Both the position numbers and the translations under genes were made by a program. Under the pieces are notes generated by a model that worked only from the letters and a program-made list of their open reading frames with translations, did no database searches and was not told where the DNA came from. Below are positions 36,111-47,700 of a stretch of 64,000 nt of DNA, piece by piece. Every line of letters starts with the position of its first letter. Within the stretch, counting starts at the first letter, position 1. Source of the stretch: UBA6168 sp964573725 (GTDB taxonomy: Bacteria > Bacteroidota > Bacteroidia > Chitinophagales > Saprospiraceae); assembly GCA_964573725.1 (NCBI GenBank), contig CAZNLJ010000022.1, positions 1 through 64,000 of the forward strand, written 5' to 3'.

Positions 36111-36514
36111 ACTGGCCTCTTTATCCGGAAAACTTCCCTCCGATCCGTCGGTTTTTACGTCGGATGGCCCCGCCGGGGCCGGCTTCGAGCCGGTGCTCCG
36201 AGCATGGTCGCCCTGATTCCGAAGAAAAGTCGGGTTGTATATACGCTTAGCGCAGCCTTTGTTTCGATTTGATCGGGATGGGAGACGGGGGCGGGTGACA
36301 ATCGACGGATAAATACCTTCCCCGAAGGGGGTCGGGTATCCGTTTGATATCCTGAAATAACCCGGCAAAAATAGGTACAAAATCCAGTCCAGGCAAATCA
36401 TAACAAGAATGCCGCCGGAAAAGGCCATTTACAGGACCGCCTTCCCGGAAGGCTGCATCAGGCCGGAATAGCTGCCGCCTCCTCCTTTTCGGAAGCGGCG
36501 GTCGGTACCGCTGC
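36111..36514. other. Intergenic with long leader of the glycan cassette
   Basis: No gene is seen. It contains the GT2 promoter and a ~250-nt leader on the reverse strand, with a GC-rich run around 36164-36190 that could fold. The tricorn-like gene ends at 36515. Confidence 0.5.
36366..36397 (-). promoter_or_regulatory. Promoter of GT2-sulfotransferase-GT8
   Basis: The reverse strand reads TTTG (36397-36394), 20 nt, then TATTTTTG (36373-36366), a full -33/-7 match. It lies about 255 nt upstream of the GT2 start. Confidence 0.65.
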
Positions 36515-39500
36515 TCAGCGCGCATCCAGCAGTTTCCGGACGGCCGCCTCCAGCTGTTGGTCACGACCGGCCGCCACTTCGCCCGGCTCGTTGGCGACGC
36601 GGAGGTCCGGTTCCAATTGCTGGTTCTCCAGGAATTGGCCGTCATTCCCCACCATGCCGACCTGCGGGATCCCGAAGACCATCCCGTTCTGGAGCGTTTC
36701 CCACCAGACGGCCGTTCCCGTTCCGGGGACCGGCATGCCGACCAACGCACCGATGCCGAGCGCCTTGTAGGTGTAGGGGAACATATGGGCATCGGAGTAG
36801 TTGCTTTCGCCCATCACGACAATGCTCGGCTTGTGCCATTTGAATTGCGGTTCCCGCCCGAGGTCTTGTCCGCGGGGCCGGAAGCTCATGTACGGCTTGC
36901 CATCGAGGAAAGTGGCGAGGTCGTCGTGCAACCAACCGCCGCCGTTGAACCGCGTATCCACCACCAAGCCTTCCTTGCCGGCATTCCTGCCGAGTGCCTC
37001 CTCGTACACCGTGCGGTAGCTCCCGTCGTTCATGGAGCGAACATGGACATATCCGATACGACCACCGCTGAGGCTGTCGACCAATTGGCGGCACCTTTCC
37101 ACCCACCGGCGGTACAGCAGTTCCGCTTCCGCGCCAAGGCCGATGGGCTTGACCACCTCCTCCCAACGTTCGCCCCGGACAGGGTCGAAGGCGGACAGCA
37201 GCACCCGGCCGCCTTCCTTCCGGTTCAGCAAGGCGTAGAGGTTGGTCTCCGCCGTAACGGACACCCCGTCGACCCGTTCGATGACCGTTCCCGGCCGGAT
37301 GCGCGTATCGGCATTGTCCAAGGGACCTTTCCGGATCACTTCCGCGACCCGAAGACCGGTACCCGCGAAGGCCTGGTCGAAAAACAAGCCGAGTGAAGCG
37401 GTCTTGTCCGGAAGCTCGACGGACGGCCGGTACCGGGCGCCGGTGTGGGAAGCGTTCAGCTCGCCCAACATTTCGCTGAGCATTTCCGCGAAATCGTAAT
37501 CGTTGTCAATATGGGGCAGGAACCGGGCGTATTCCTGTTTGTAAAAATCCCAATCGACCGCGTGCAGGTCTTCCCGGTAAAATTTCTTGACCACCTGGCG
37601 CCAGACATGTTCAAAGAGATAGGACCGTTCCTCGGCCGGCCGCAAGGTCATCTCCCCCTTGACCGACACCGCCTCCTGCTTGCCGTCCTCGACCTTGACC
37701 TTGGTAATCCGGCCATCGACGAGCAGGAACAGTGCTTTTCCGTCCTTGTCCATTTCCAAGCCGCCCACGCTGCCGGCGCCCAACTTGGCCAGGACCTTGG
37801 TCTCGCGGGTACGCAAGGTGGTTTGCCAGAGGTCGTACCCTTTTTCAAAGCGGGCCAGGTAGAACAGCTTCTCCCCGTCTTTCGACAGGACGGCATCCGC
37901 CAGCCTGGAGGAGTGGATGGTCAGGCGGGCCTTGCGGTCCTCCAGGCCCTCCCAGTCGATCCGAAGGGGGGAAGGATCCTTTTCGTCCTTTTCGTCCTTT
38001 TCCGTTCCCTCGTCTTTACCATCGGCTTCCGCTTTCTTGTCCCCCTCCTTGTCCAGGTCGAATTCCTCCTGGCTCAACCGGAACCGGTCGTAGGCATCCT
38101 GGGTGAAGAACAAGGCATAGACATCCCCTTCCCCACCCCAGCTGGCATCGTTCTTCATCCCGTCCCGGTCGCTGGTCCAGGTCATGACCGTGCCGTCCGC
38201 GGACCAGTGCGGGCGGCTGTTGCCATAACCGCTCCGGGTTAGGTTGGTGACCGCTCCGCCGCCGGCGGCCGGGACCAATCCGGCCTGGGTGATCCATTGC
38301 GCCGGCTGCAGGAATTCCACCAGGAACCACTTTCCGTCCGGCGACCACGCATAATGCTGGTCGCCGTCCTGGTAGCTGTAATTGCGGTCGCCCGGCAGGA
38401 TGGTGCGTACATCGCCCGTCGCCAGGTCCGCCACCCGGAGGGTGGTCCGTTCCTCGAGAAAGGCGACGGATTTCCCATCGGGCGCGTAAGCGGGCTGAAA
38501 TTCCTCCGCCGGCGTGGCGACGAGCGCCTTTTCCTCGAGGGCGGTGGATTGGAAGAAATACTTTTCCTCGGGCCGGACCAGGGAGCTTTGGTAAATGTTC
38601 CAGCTTCCGTTCCGTTCGCCGGCATAGACCAGGGAGCGCCCGTCCGGATGGAAACGGACGGAGCGTTCCTGTTCCGGTGTGGCGGTGATACGGCGGGTCG
38701 TACCTTCCTTGACGGAGGCGACGAATAGCTCGCCGCGGAAGACGTATGCGATTTCCTTGCCGTTCGGCGACAAGGTCATTTCGGTGATATCCTTGTCGGC
38801 ACGAAGGGTCCGGACCGCGTTGGCGGCGGCATCGGTACCGACCTGTACCGCCAGTTTCCGGGGTGTTTCCCCTTCCCGGAAGGTGTGGAGGTCGCCGTTG
38901 TAGCTGAAACAAAGCATTCCGTCCCGGCTGCAGGTCAGGTATCGCACCGGATGGCGGTCGAGGAAGGTCAGCTGCACCGGATTCCGGCCGTCCGTATCCA
39001 TTTTCCAGACATTGTAAGTCCCGCTCCTTTCGCTCAGGAAATAGACATGGCGCCCGTCCGGTGCCGGTACGGGGTTGCGGTCTTCCCCTTCGAAGGTGGT
39101 GAGGCGGTGATGCGAGCGGTCGGACCGGTCGAACCGCCAGATATCCCGGGTGACGCTCGATCGGTGATGTTTGCGGAAGTTGTCCTCATAGCCTTTTCGG
39201 TCGTGGTAGAACAAGGACTCGCCAGCCGTCCCGAAGCGTGCATCCAGGGCCGGAATGGTCAGCACTTGCCGCGGCATGCCGCCGAGGAGGGACACCTCGT
39301 ACAGTTCGGTCAGCACCCCGGAAGGGAATTGCTGGTTGGTGGCGGCATCCAGGCGGTTGGAAGCGAAGGTGACCGCTCCGTCGTCCGGGGTGAAATCCGT
39401 GGGAATATCGGAAGCGGAATGGAACGTGAGCCGTTCGGCGGTACCGCCGGCCGCGGGCATCATGAAGACGTCGAAATTGCCGTAGCGGTCGCTGGCGAAA

Positions 39501-39760
39501 GCGACCTTCCCGCCGTCGTGCGACCAGACGGGATAACAATCCTGCCCGGTATGGACCGTCATCGGGACGGCCGCCCCGCCGCCGGCAGCGACCTTGTACA
39601 GGTCGCCGCGGTAACTGAATACGATGGTGGTGCCGTCCGGCGAAATCGCCGGATACCGGAGCCACGTGGCTTCCTCCTGGGCTCGCAGGGCGAAGGGCAG
39701 CAGGAAAAGCAGGCAGGAAAGTCGGGACAGGGGGCGCCCCAAAAAAATGACGGATTGCAT
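36515..39760 (-). CDS. Tricorn-type S41 protease, secreted
   Basis: The 1081-aa protein has the size and order of tricorn protease. A signal peptide (about 1-27, ending ALRAQ) is followed by two beta-propellers (about 30-380 and 400-680; repeated SPDGTTIVFSYRG and SHDGGKVAFASDRYG blades). A linker rich in Asp/Glu/Lys follows (KDEKDEKDP, about 575-600), then a C1 helical region with SHTG, a PDZ domain (about 830-910), and the catalytic S41 domain. The Ser-Asp pair S989-D990 is seen in NYSDAHMFPY, and the oxyanion Gly region in FNGGGW. Tricorn degrades oligopeptides; here the signal peptide places it in the periplasm. A TACCTTCG element lies 35 nt upstream. Confidence 0.9.
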   Translation of the reverse strand: MQSVIFLGRPLSRLSCLLFLLPFALRAQEEATWLRYPAISPDGTTIVFSYRGDLYKVAAGGGAAVPMTVHTGQDCYPVWSHDGGKVAFASDRYGNFDVFMMPAAGGTAERLTFHSASDIPTDFTPDDGAVTFASNRLDAATNQQFPSGVLTELYEVSLLGGMPRQVLTIPALDARFGTAGESLFYHDRKGYEDNFRKHHRSSVTRDIWRFDRSDRSHHRLTTFEGEDRNPVPAPDGRHVYFLSERSGTYNVWKMDTDGRNPVQLTFLDRHPVRYLTCSRDGMLCFSYNGDLHTFREGETPRKLAVQVGTDAAANAVRTLRADKDITEMTLSPNGKEIAYVFRGELFVASVKEGTTRRITATPEQERSVRFHPDGRSLVYAGERNGSWNIYQSSLVRPEEKYFFQSTALEEKALVATPAEEFQPAYAPDGKSVAFLEERTTLRVADLATGDVRTILPGDRNYSYQDGDQHYAWSPDGKWFLVEFLQPAQWITQAGLVPAAGGGAVTNLTRSGYGNSRPHWSADGTVMTWTSDRDGMKNDASWGGEGDVYALFFTQDAYDRFRLSQEEFDLDKEGDKKAEADGKDEGTEKDEKDEKDPSPLRIDWEGLEDRKARLTIHSSRLADAVLSKDGEKLFYLARFEKGYDLWQTTLRTRETKVLAKLGAGSVGGLEMDKDGKALFLLVDGRITKVKVEDGKQEAVSVKGEMTLRPAEERSYLFEHVWRQVVKKFYREDLHAVDWDFYKQEYARFLPHIDNDYDFAEMLSEMLGELNASHTGARYRPSVELPDKTASLGLFFDQAFAGTGLRVAEVIRKGPLDNADTRIRPGTVIERVDGVSVTAETNLYALLNRKEGGRVLLSAFDPVRGERWEEVVKPIGLGAEAELLYRRWVERCRQLVDSLSGGRIGYVHVRSMNDGSYRTVYEEALGRNAGKEGLVVDTRFNGGGWLHDDLATFLDGKPYMSFRPRGQDLGREPQFKWHKPSIVVMGESNYSDAHMFPYTYKALGIGALVGMPVPGTGTAVWWETLQNGMVFGIPQVGMVGNDGQFLENQQLEPDLRVANEPGEVAAGRDQQLEAAVRKLLDAR

Positions 39761-40049
39761 GGTCGCAGTGTTTAGTGGCGGAGGGTCATGGGGACGAAGG
39801 TACGGAAAGAGTTGCGAAACGGGGTGGTTCCGCAAGCCCCGTTTCGACGGAAGGGGGGGAATTTCCGACTCCCCGGGCCGGGCCGCCCGGACAACGGCAG
39901 GTAGGCGGGTACCCGGGCGAGCCGCCGCCCGCCGGCCGAGCCTGCGCAAAACTTCCTTTTTTTTTAACAAAACCCTACCTTTGGAGAATTCAATGTCAAA
40001 AACCGGCCCGGCTCCCCCCGGTGCCGACGGAAATACCAACAGCCAAATC
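39761..40049. promoter_or_regulatory. Divergent promoter region of tricorn and secretion genes
   Basis: This region holds a reverse-strand TACCTTCG (39802-39795) for the leftward tricorn gene and a forward TACCTTTG (39976-39983) for the rightward giant protein genes, preceded by a T-run. No further gene is seen. Confidence 0.5.
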
Positions 40050-43000
40050 ATGGATCGGAGCAGGCGGATAGGGCTGGTGTGCCTGGTGTTGACAGGCCAT
40101 CTTGCCCTGGCACAGAACTACAACCCCACGGTCGCCGTTTGCAACGGCCAGCAGGCGGTCTGTGCCACCGGGCCGTCGGCAGGGCTCTGCGCCTCCATCG
40201 TCGTCAATCCCGATTACCAGCACCTGGGCATCATCTCCCATTTCGAGCTGAGCTGGGGCGACGCCTCCCCGGCGACGGTCGTTCCCTTCTCCATGAATCC
40301 GCCGGTACAGACCCACACCTTCGACCTCAGCGGCTTTTATCTATCCTGTCAATACCAACAGCAGTATTTCATCCTGTTGAAGACCTTCCATACGGATCCC
40401 GCCGTGGAACCGACCAACAGCGCTTTCCTGTTCACCGTCCGGAACCCGCCGGGCGGATCCTTCGTGGCAACGCCGCAGGTGCCGTGCACCGGCGACGCGA
40501 TACAGTTCTTCGGTTCCGCCGCGGCCGGTCAGCCCGGCAGCTACCCCAACTGCCCGGCCGCGGGCAACCTGTTTTCCCATTGGGACCTGGGCGACGGCAC
40601 CTATTCCTCCGCCGACACCTTGACCCACACCTATGCGTCTCCCGGCACCTATCCGGTGACCTACTGTACCGGCAATGTCTGCGACACGGTATGTACCAGC
40701 CAAACGGTGTGGGTCCTGGACGCCGCCCATGCGGACCTGACGGTCGTGGCCGGGGCGACACCGGTCGCCGACAGCCTCGTTTTCCGGTCCTGCCTGTACG
40801 ATACCCTGGTGGCGGTGCAACTGGATGCCGGCCCGCATCATCCGGACGCTACCTACACCTGGTCCGTCTCCGACACCTCCGGATGGAGCTGGGCGGGCCC
40901 ATCCCAGGAGCCCGACACCGCCCAGGTCAGCCTCCTCCTCGAGGCGCCCGGCATTTACCTCGTCAAGGTCCGGGTGGACAATCCCTGCCAGCGTCCCGAC
41001 AGTGCCTTCGTCATCCTGCAGGTCGTCGAAGAACCGGATATCCACTTCGCCGCCACCCCGGACACCTGCCAGGCACTCCTTTACACGCCGGTCCCGGTGG
41101 TCGACTCCACCGAATACACGGTCAACGGGCTGCCGGTCGCGGCATTTCCCGTCTATCTGCCCCTTTCGTCCCAGCCTTATGTGGTGACCGCCCAGCTCGA
41201 CCACTTCTGCGGGGAATACGAGGCGGCCGACACCTTCTTCCTGAAGCCCATCTTCGACGTTTTCATCGACGCACCCGCGGCGGACACCGTGCGATGCGTC
41301 GGTACGGACACCCTGGTCCTGTCGGCCACCGCCGGCAGCACCTGGCTGGGGGGAGCGCCCCATCTGTTCCAGGACTCCGTCTCGGCCGGATTCCTGCCGA
41401 CCGTCCCCGGCACCTTTTCCCTGGTCGCGGAGCTGGTCGTGGGAGCCTGCCGCAATGCCGACACGGTCGTCGTCACCGTGGAGGAACCCTACCTGTTGTC
41501 GCTCGACACCCCGGCCCTCGGCTGCGGGGCCTTATCCTTCACGCCCCAGCCCTACGACCCGCAGGTCACCTACTGGATCGACCAGGTGGCGGCCGACTCC
41601 TTTCCCATCCTCCTCCCGGCCTCCGACAGCGCCTATGTCCTTGCCGCCAGCTTCGGCAACAGCTGCGGCGCTTGGGAGGTCTCGGCACCGGCCCACGTCC
41701 TCCTTCCCGAGGAAGTGTCCATCACCGCCCCGGAAGGCACGGTCTTCTGCCAGGGGGCGCCGCCGGTGCCCCTCCATGCATCCCATTCCCTCGGCAGCTG
41801 GACCGGCCCCCACCTGACCGCGGAGGGGGCGGATGCCTGGTTCGATCCGGTATCCGCAGGCGGTTTCGAAATCGTCTTCACCCGCGGCACGGACACCTGC
41901 CTCCGGGCGGACACCCTCCAGCTATGGGTCGTCCCCCCGGATTCGGTCGATGCAGGTGCGGACCGACTTGTCTGCCAAACCGCCGGGGCGCTCCACCTGT
42001 CCGGCGGTTTTCCTGCCGGCGGCACCTTCGTCGGGACCGCCGTCCAGAACGATACCGTAACGCTGCCGGAACTGGAGCCGGATTCCGCTTACGCTTTCGT
42101 ATACACCCTGCCGGCCTTTCCGACAGGGTGCAATGCCGACTCCTTCACCCTCACCGTCGCCTTGCCCCCGGATGCGACTTTTGAGTCGGACCGGGACACC
42201 GCCTGCCAGGCCGATACCGTCCGGCTGTTTCCGGCCGCGGCCGGAGCGGTGGAATTCCTGGTGGACTGGGGTGATGGCAACACCATGGACAGCCTCCTCT
42301 TCCATACCTATGCCCAACCCGGCACCTATCCGGTCATCCTGACCGTCCGCACCTTCCACCCGACGGACGGAAGCCTCTTGTGTGTGGTCGAGGACAGTAC
42401 GGAGGTGTTCATTCCGACCCCCTTGCTACCGGGCCAGGTGGCATTCGACCTCGACCCGTCGGACGGATGTGCGCCCTTGTCCGTATCAATGACCAACCTG
42501 AGCCAACCGGAGCATGACCATTACCGTTGGGATTTCGGCAACGGCCAGGTCCACGAAGGCTATGACCCGCCTTCCCAATGGTACCCCGGAACACCTGCCA
42601 CCGACACCACCTACACGATCCGCCTGTATGTGCCGAACGGATGCGGACAGGCAGAGACCATCCGGACGGTCGGCGTACTACCCCCGCCCACGGCCGGTAT
42701 CGGCCTCACCGATGCCACACCCTGCTCCGGAACCCCGGTCGAGGTGAGCATCCTCTCCATCGGCTCCCCGGCGGCGAATACCTTTTTCACCAGCAACGGG
42801 TGGGTGACACCGGGAAATCCATCCGTACCTGCCTCCTTTGTCTTCGAGACGGGAACCCTGGCCGACACCGTCTCCATCTGGCTCGTTTCCACCAACGACT
42901 GCGGAACGGACACCGCCCTTGCCACCGTGTACGTGCAACCTTCCGACGTGACGGCCCAGATCGGGCTGCCGGCCGGTCAGCCACCCTGTACCCGGACCGT

Positions 43001-44675
43001 TTTTACCCTCACCAACCAATCCACCCCCGGTGCGCCGGTCTTGTGGAAAGTCTCCGACGGATTTTCGTCCACCTCCGATTCCATCCAGTTGGAAACCGCG
43101 CTGCCGGGCTTGTTTACGGTCAGCCTGTATGCCTTCGGCTGCGGATTCGACAGCAGCGAAGTGGTCCTCGACTTCCAGCCCCTCCCCACCGTCGACCTGG
43201 ACCATCCGGTGTTCGCCTGTACCGGGCAGCCGGTCAGCTTCGGCGCCATCCATGACGGAAGCACCTTGCTGCTTTCCTTCGGCGACGGGACTGCGACCGA
43301 CGGTTCCCCGGCGACGCATACCTATCCGGCCCCGGGTATTTACCAGGTGTCCGCGGAAAGCACCGCCGCTTCCGGTTGCCGGTCGACCGCCCTCGGCAGT
43401 ATCGAGATCCTACCCACGCCGCAAGCACAACTGACGGCGCCCGACACACTCTGTCCCGGGCAAGCGGTCGCATTCACCGCCGCCAGCGACCAGCCCCTGG
43501 CCGCCTGTTCCTGGCAATTCGGCGACAGCGGGTTCGCCGGCGGCTGCCAGGCCTGGCATACCTTCCTGGAACCCGGACCCCACCCGGTCCTGCTTTCGGT
43601 CACCAGTCCCCAAGGCTGTACCGGCCAGGACTCCGCCCTGCTGCATACCTTCCCGTATACCGAAGCCGTCATCGACCCGACCATCCTGGACCCCTGCACC
43701 CCCATGACCGTCGCCCTGCAGAGCCCCGGCACCGGCACGCATAGCTGGCAGCTGGGAGACGGCGCCACGGCCACCGGTGCCACGGTCGTCCACCGTTATC
43801 CGGAAGCCGGAACCTATGTGCTGCAGCTGGTCACAAATGCGGACGGCCCCTGCCCCGATACGGCCACCATATCCCTGGAAGCACGCCCCGCCCCGGAATT
43901 CGGGTGGGAAGCCTTCCCCCCTTGCCGGCCCGGTGAAGGGAACAGCCTGCAGGTGACCACCTCGCCGGAATCCGTCGTGCGCCTTCGGGGCGAATCGTAC
44001 GACCAGGCCGGGGAGTACCACTGGAACCTGGCCCCCGGCCCCTATGTCCTCGAGGTGGCAAACGGACAGGGTTGCGCCCGGGACACCCAATTCGTCCTGC
44101 CGGATATCCCCCCCCTGGAAGTCCGGGCCGAGCCGGATACCGTCGAGCTCCTGCTGGGTACCGCGGCGACCTTGTCGGCCACCAGCAACCACGGCGACAC
44201 CTGGTTCCGCTGGGAACCCGCCACCTACCTGGATGCGACGGACCGGGCCGACCCCCTGGCCACTCCCCTGCGAAGCATCACCTACCTGGTCTTCGGAACG
44301 GACACCCAGGGTTGCCGCGCGACAGACACCGTCACCGTCATCGTTCGGGCCGACCGGCGGACCGGCATCTTCCTGCCGGATGCGTTCAGTCCCAATGGAG
44401 ACGGCATCAACGATGTCTTCTATGTCCGAAGCAGCAATCCGTCCGTCCAGGCCCTCGAACGGTGCCGGATCTTCGACCGGTACGGGGAGGTCGTCTTCGA
44501 AACCGGAAGCGACGCAACCGGCCGACCTGCCCACGTGGAGGATGTCCGGTTCGGATGGGACGGTACCTTCCGGGGGCGGAAGGCGGAGGCGGGAACCTAC
44601 CGGTATGTGGTCGTCCTGCGCTTCATCGACGGAGAATCGGCCTCCTTCACCGGCAATGTGCAACTGCTGCGCTGA
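40050..44675 (+). CDS. Giant PKD-rich type IX-secreted protein A
   Basis: The 1541-aa surface/secreted protein has a signal peptide (about 1-22, ending HLALAQ), then beta-rich repeats with PKD domains. PKD hallmarks WDLGDG (~175), VDWGDG (~739), RWDFGNG (~825), LSFGDG (~1075), WQFGDS (~1155) and WQLGDG (~1232) are visible. The final ~100 residues (GIFLPDAFSPNGDGINDVFY and GWDGTFRGRKAEAGTYRY) are the gliding-motility C-terminal domain that targets proteins to type IX secretion. It is rich in paired Cys. It is first of a three-gene operon. A possible ATG at 39993 would be almost leaderless, so 40050 is preferred. Confidence 0.9.
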   Translation: MDRSRRIGLVCLVLTGHLALAQNYNPTVAVCNGQQAVCATGPSAGLCASIVVNPDYQHLGIISHFELSWGDASPATVVPFSMNPPVQTHTFDLSGFYLSCQYQQQYFILLKTFHTDPAVEPTNSAFLFTVRNPPGGSFVATPQVPCTGDAIQFFGSAAAGQPGSYPNCPAAGNLFSHWDLGDGTYSSADTLTHTYASPGTYPVTYCTGNVCDTVCTSQTVWVLDAAHADLTVVAGATPVADSLVFRSCLYDTLVAVQLDAGPHHPDATYTWSVSDTSGWSWAGPSQEPDTAQVSLLLEAPGIYLVKVRVDNPCQRPDSAFVILQVVEEPDIHFAATPDTCQALLYTPVPVVDSTEYTVNGLPVAAFPVYLPLSSQPYVVTAQLDHFCGEYEAADTFFLKPIFDVFIDAPAADTVRCVGTDTLVLSATAGSTWLGGAPHLFQDSVSAGFLPTVPGTFSLVAELVVGACRNADTVVVTVEEPYLLSLDTPALGCGALSFTPQPYDPQVTYWIDQVAADSFPILLPASDSAYVLAASFGNSCGAWEVSAPAHVLLPEEVSITAPEGTVFCQGAPPVPLHASHSLGSWTGPHLTAEGADAWFDPVSAGGFEIVFTRGTDTCLRADTLQLWVVPPDSVDAGADRLVCQTAGALHLSGGFPAGGTFVGTAVQNDTVTLPELEPDSAYAFVYTLPAFPTGCNADSFTLTVALPPDATFESDRDTACQADTVRLFPAAAGAVEFLVDWGDGNTMDSLLFHTYAQPGTYPVILTVRTFHPTDGSLLCVVEDSTEVFIPTPLLPGQVAFDLDPSDGCAPLSVSMTNLSQPEHDHYRWDFGNGQVHEGYDPPSQWYPGTPATDTTYTIRLYVPNGCGQAETIRTVGVLPPPTAGIGLTDATPCSGTPVEVSILSIGSPAANTFFTSNGWVTPGNPSVPASFVFETGTLADTVSIWLVSTNDCGTDTALATVYVQPSDVTAQIGLPAGQPPCTRTVFTLTNQSTPGAPVLWKVSDGFSSTSDSIQLETALPGLFTVSLYAFGCGFDSSEVVLDFQPLPTVDLDHPVFACTGQPVSFGAIHDGSTLLLSFGDGTATDGSPATHTYPAPGIYQVSAESTAASGCRSTALGSIEILPTPQAQLTAPDTLCPGQAVAFTAASDQPLAACSWQFGDSGFAGGCQAWHTFLEPGPHPVLLSVTSPQGCTGQDSALLHTFPYTEAVIDPTILDPCTPMTVALQSPGTGTHSWQLGDGATATGATVVHRYPEAGTYVLQLVTNADGPCPDTATISLEARPAPEFGWEAFPPCRPGEGNSLQVTTSPESVVRLRGESYDQAGEYHWNLAPGPYVLEVANGQGCARDTQFVLPDIPPLEVRAEPDTVELLLGTAATLSATSNHGDTWFRWEPATYLDATDRADPLATPLRSITYLVFGTDTQGCRATDTVTVIVRADRRTGIFLPDAFSPNGDGINDVFYVRSSNPSVQALERCRIFDRYGEVVFETGSDATGRPAHVEDVRFGWDGTFRGRKAEAGTYRYVVVLRFIDGESASFTGNVQLLR

Positions 44676-44705
44676 ACCCTACCAAACCGAGCAACCGACA
44701 AACGC

Positions 44706-47700
44706 ATGAAAAGAATCGCCTGGATAACCGGTTTCGCCTTCGGCTGCACCCTCGCCATGGGGCAGGTCAACAACCCGACGGTCGCCCCTTGCGACGGACT
44801 GCAGTACGTTTGTGCGGACAGTTCCGCCCTCTCCGTTTGTGTCAACATCATCGTGGATCCCAACGACCCGGCAGCCGACAGCATCGCCTATTACCAGGTC
44901 AGCTGGGGCGACCTCTCCACCCCCACCATCCTGTCCGGCGGGGCTGCACCGCCTCCCCAATGGCACACCTACGACCTGTCGACCCTCTGGGGGGGCTGCC
45001 AGTACGAAGTCACCTTCGTCATCCTGCTGGAGACCTTCCCCACCCCAGGCGGAGGCGGAAGCAGCGGAGAGCCGACCAACAGCACCTTCCTGCTCACCGT
45101 CCGGTTCCCGCCCTCCAACAGCATCGGCGTCGCCCCCTTCCCTTGTGCCGGCGAACCGACCACCCTCCAGGGATCCAGCAGCGGGCAACCCATGGGACAG
45201 GGACCCGATTGTCCGAGCGAAGGCATCCTGTTCGAAACCTGGGAATATCCGGTCGGTTCCGGCAACCAATATCCCGGCAATATCTTCCAGCCCGTGTTCG
45301 GCAGTACCGGCGTGTACCAGGTCGGATACTGTGTGGGCAACACTTGCGACACCATCTGCGCCACCCATGCGGTGGAGATCTTCGACCCGCCGACCGGAAC
45401 GGTGACCCCCGGACCGACGCTATCCCCCATCGGTACCCATCATTTCCGGCTCTGCCTGGAACCGGATTCCGCCGCAATCGCCCTGTTGGACGGCCACCTG
45501 TCGCTGAACCAGGACAGTTTCTCCTGGGAAGTCACCGGGCCGGCCGGCGGATGGGCCTGGTACCCGGATCCGTCGGGGCCCGATTCCGGGCTGGCCGTCA
45601 TCCGGTTCACCTTACCCGGCACCTATACGGTGTCCATGGAGGTCAGCAACGAATGCCAGCAGACCGATATCGTCGAGACGGTCATCGACGTGGTGTCGAT
45701 ACCCCAGCTGACGTTGGAACCACAGCAGGACACCTGCGGCACCCTCGCCTATACACCCGTGCCCTGGCTGGCGGAAGTGGATTACACCATCAACGGGATA
45801 CCCTGGTCGGCATTTCCCGCCCTGCTACCCGTCGCCCCGCAACCTTACCATATCCGCGCCAGCTGGCCGCACGTCTGCGGCCTCCAAACCCTGGCCGACA
45901 CCTTCGCCAATGTCGCCGTCCCCCCGGTACAAATCTACCTGCCGGCCGAGGCCCCTACCCGCTGCGTCGGATCCGACCCGATCGAACTGGTCGCCACGCC
46001 CGGCAGCGACTGGCTGGGGGATTCCGCCTGGTTGTCCACCAATGCCAACGGCACCTTTTTCGAACCCGGGGCCGCCGGGTACTACGAAGTCTACGCCACC
46101 CTCGGTTCCGGCGTCTGCCGCTCCTACGACACCCTCGGCATCACCGTGGAGGCCCCCTACCCGCTCCAGCTGGATACGCCGGCCGTCGGTTGTGTGTCCG
46201 TCGATTTCACCCCGAGCCCTTTCGACCCGATGGTCCGCTACACCTTGAACGGCATCCCACAGGACAGCTTCCCCGTCACCCTGACCCATGACCAATCCCC
46301 CTATTTCCTATCCGCGGACTACGAAAACAGCTGCGGATTCGAGGCCCTGGTCCGGACCTTGCACGTCATCCTGCCGGAAGCCGTCCGGATCTTCCCGGAG
46401 ACCGATACCACCCTATGTGAAAATCCGCCCCCATTGTTGCTACAGGCCAGCGACAGCATCGGAACCTGGTCGGGTCCCTCCCTCGAGGCCGTTGCGGACG
46501 GCGTGAACTTCCTGGCGACCGAACCCGGCAGTTACACGGTCCTGTTCGAACGGGGCTCCGGTCAATGCTATTCGTCGGACACCCTGCGGATCACGATCGT
46601 CCCCGCCGATACCGTGTACGCCGGAGCGGACCGCTACCTGTGCGGTACGCTCGAAAGCTATGTATTGGCGGATGCACAACCTGCCGGCGGGAGCTTTGCG
46701 GGTCATGCCCTCACGGGGGATACCGTCTGGTTGGGCTTGTTGGAGCTGGACAGCAGCTACCAATACCTGTATACGGTCCCCGGCCTGCCTTCGGGCTGCC
46801 GGGAGGCGGCGCTGCACCTCGTCCGGTTGCCGCCGGCAGAAGCCGACTTCGACCTGAGCCGCGACACGGCCTGTCAGGAGGAGACCGTCACCGTGGTCCC
46901 GAACGGCCCCGTCCCGGCAGACTTCATCCTCAGCTGGGGTGACGGCGGCGAGGCGGACAGCCTGTTGTCCCATACCTATTCCGCGCCCGGCAACTATCCG
47001 GTCCGGTTGACCGCCTACACCCTGGATCCGGTCGCAGGTACGGTGGTTTGCGAGGCCGAGCACCTGGACACCGTCGTCATACCGGCCCCTTTGCCGCCGG
47101 GATCGGTGGATTTCACCCTGCATCCTGCGGAAGGATGTGCCCCGCTGACGGTCGAGTTCCAGCCGACCGGAACGGCGGGAGAAGGACCCTATCGCTGGGA
47201 TTTCGGGAACGGGGAAGTCTTCCATGGCCACATCCCGCCGGCCGTCACCTATTCCGCCGACAGCCTGTATGCGGAAACCACATTTACCGTCCGGCTCAGC
47301 ATTCCGAACGCTTGCGGGGAAGATTCCGCCAGCCAGTTCCTGACGGTAGATCCCTTGCCACGCGCCTTGTTCAGTCTCAGCCACCTCCAACCCTGTTCCG
47401 GCCAGGCCTTCACCGCGCAGCCGGCCAGCACCGGCGAACCGACAATCCAGTATTTCCTGACCGAAACCGGGGCGCAGATTCCGGTCGGACCAGGTGACAC
47501 CGTATCCTTCCAGTATCTCACCGGCGCGGTGGCCGACACCGTCGACATCCGGCTGGTGGCCGTCAACGCGTGCGGGGCCGACACCGCCCGGCAGGCCGTG
47601 ACCATTGTCCCTGCCGATGTGGCCGCCCTGGTCGGACTCCCGGACACCAGCACCCTCTGCATCGGGGATACGGCCGTCTTCCTCAACTACGGATCCCCGC

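Noticed and set aside
44072..46291. A 739-aa + strand frame across the end of protein A and the start of protein B
   Set aside because: It reads the two real genes out of frame, is extremely Arg/Pro/His-rich and has no domain.
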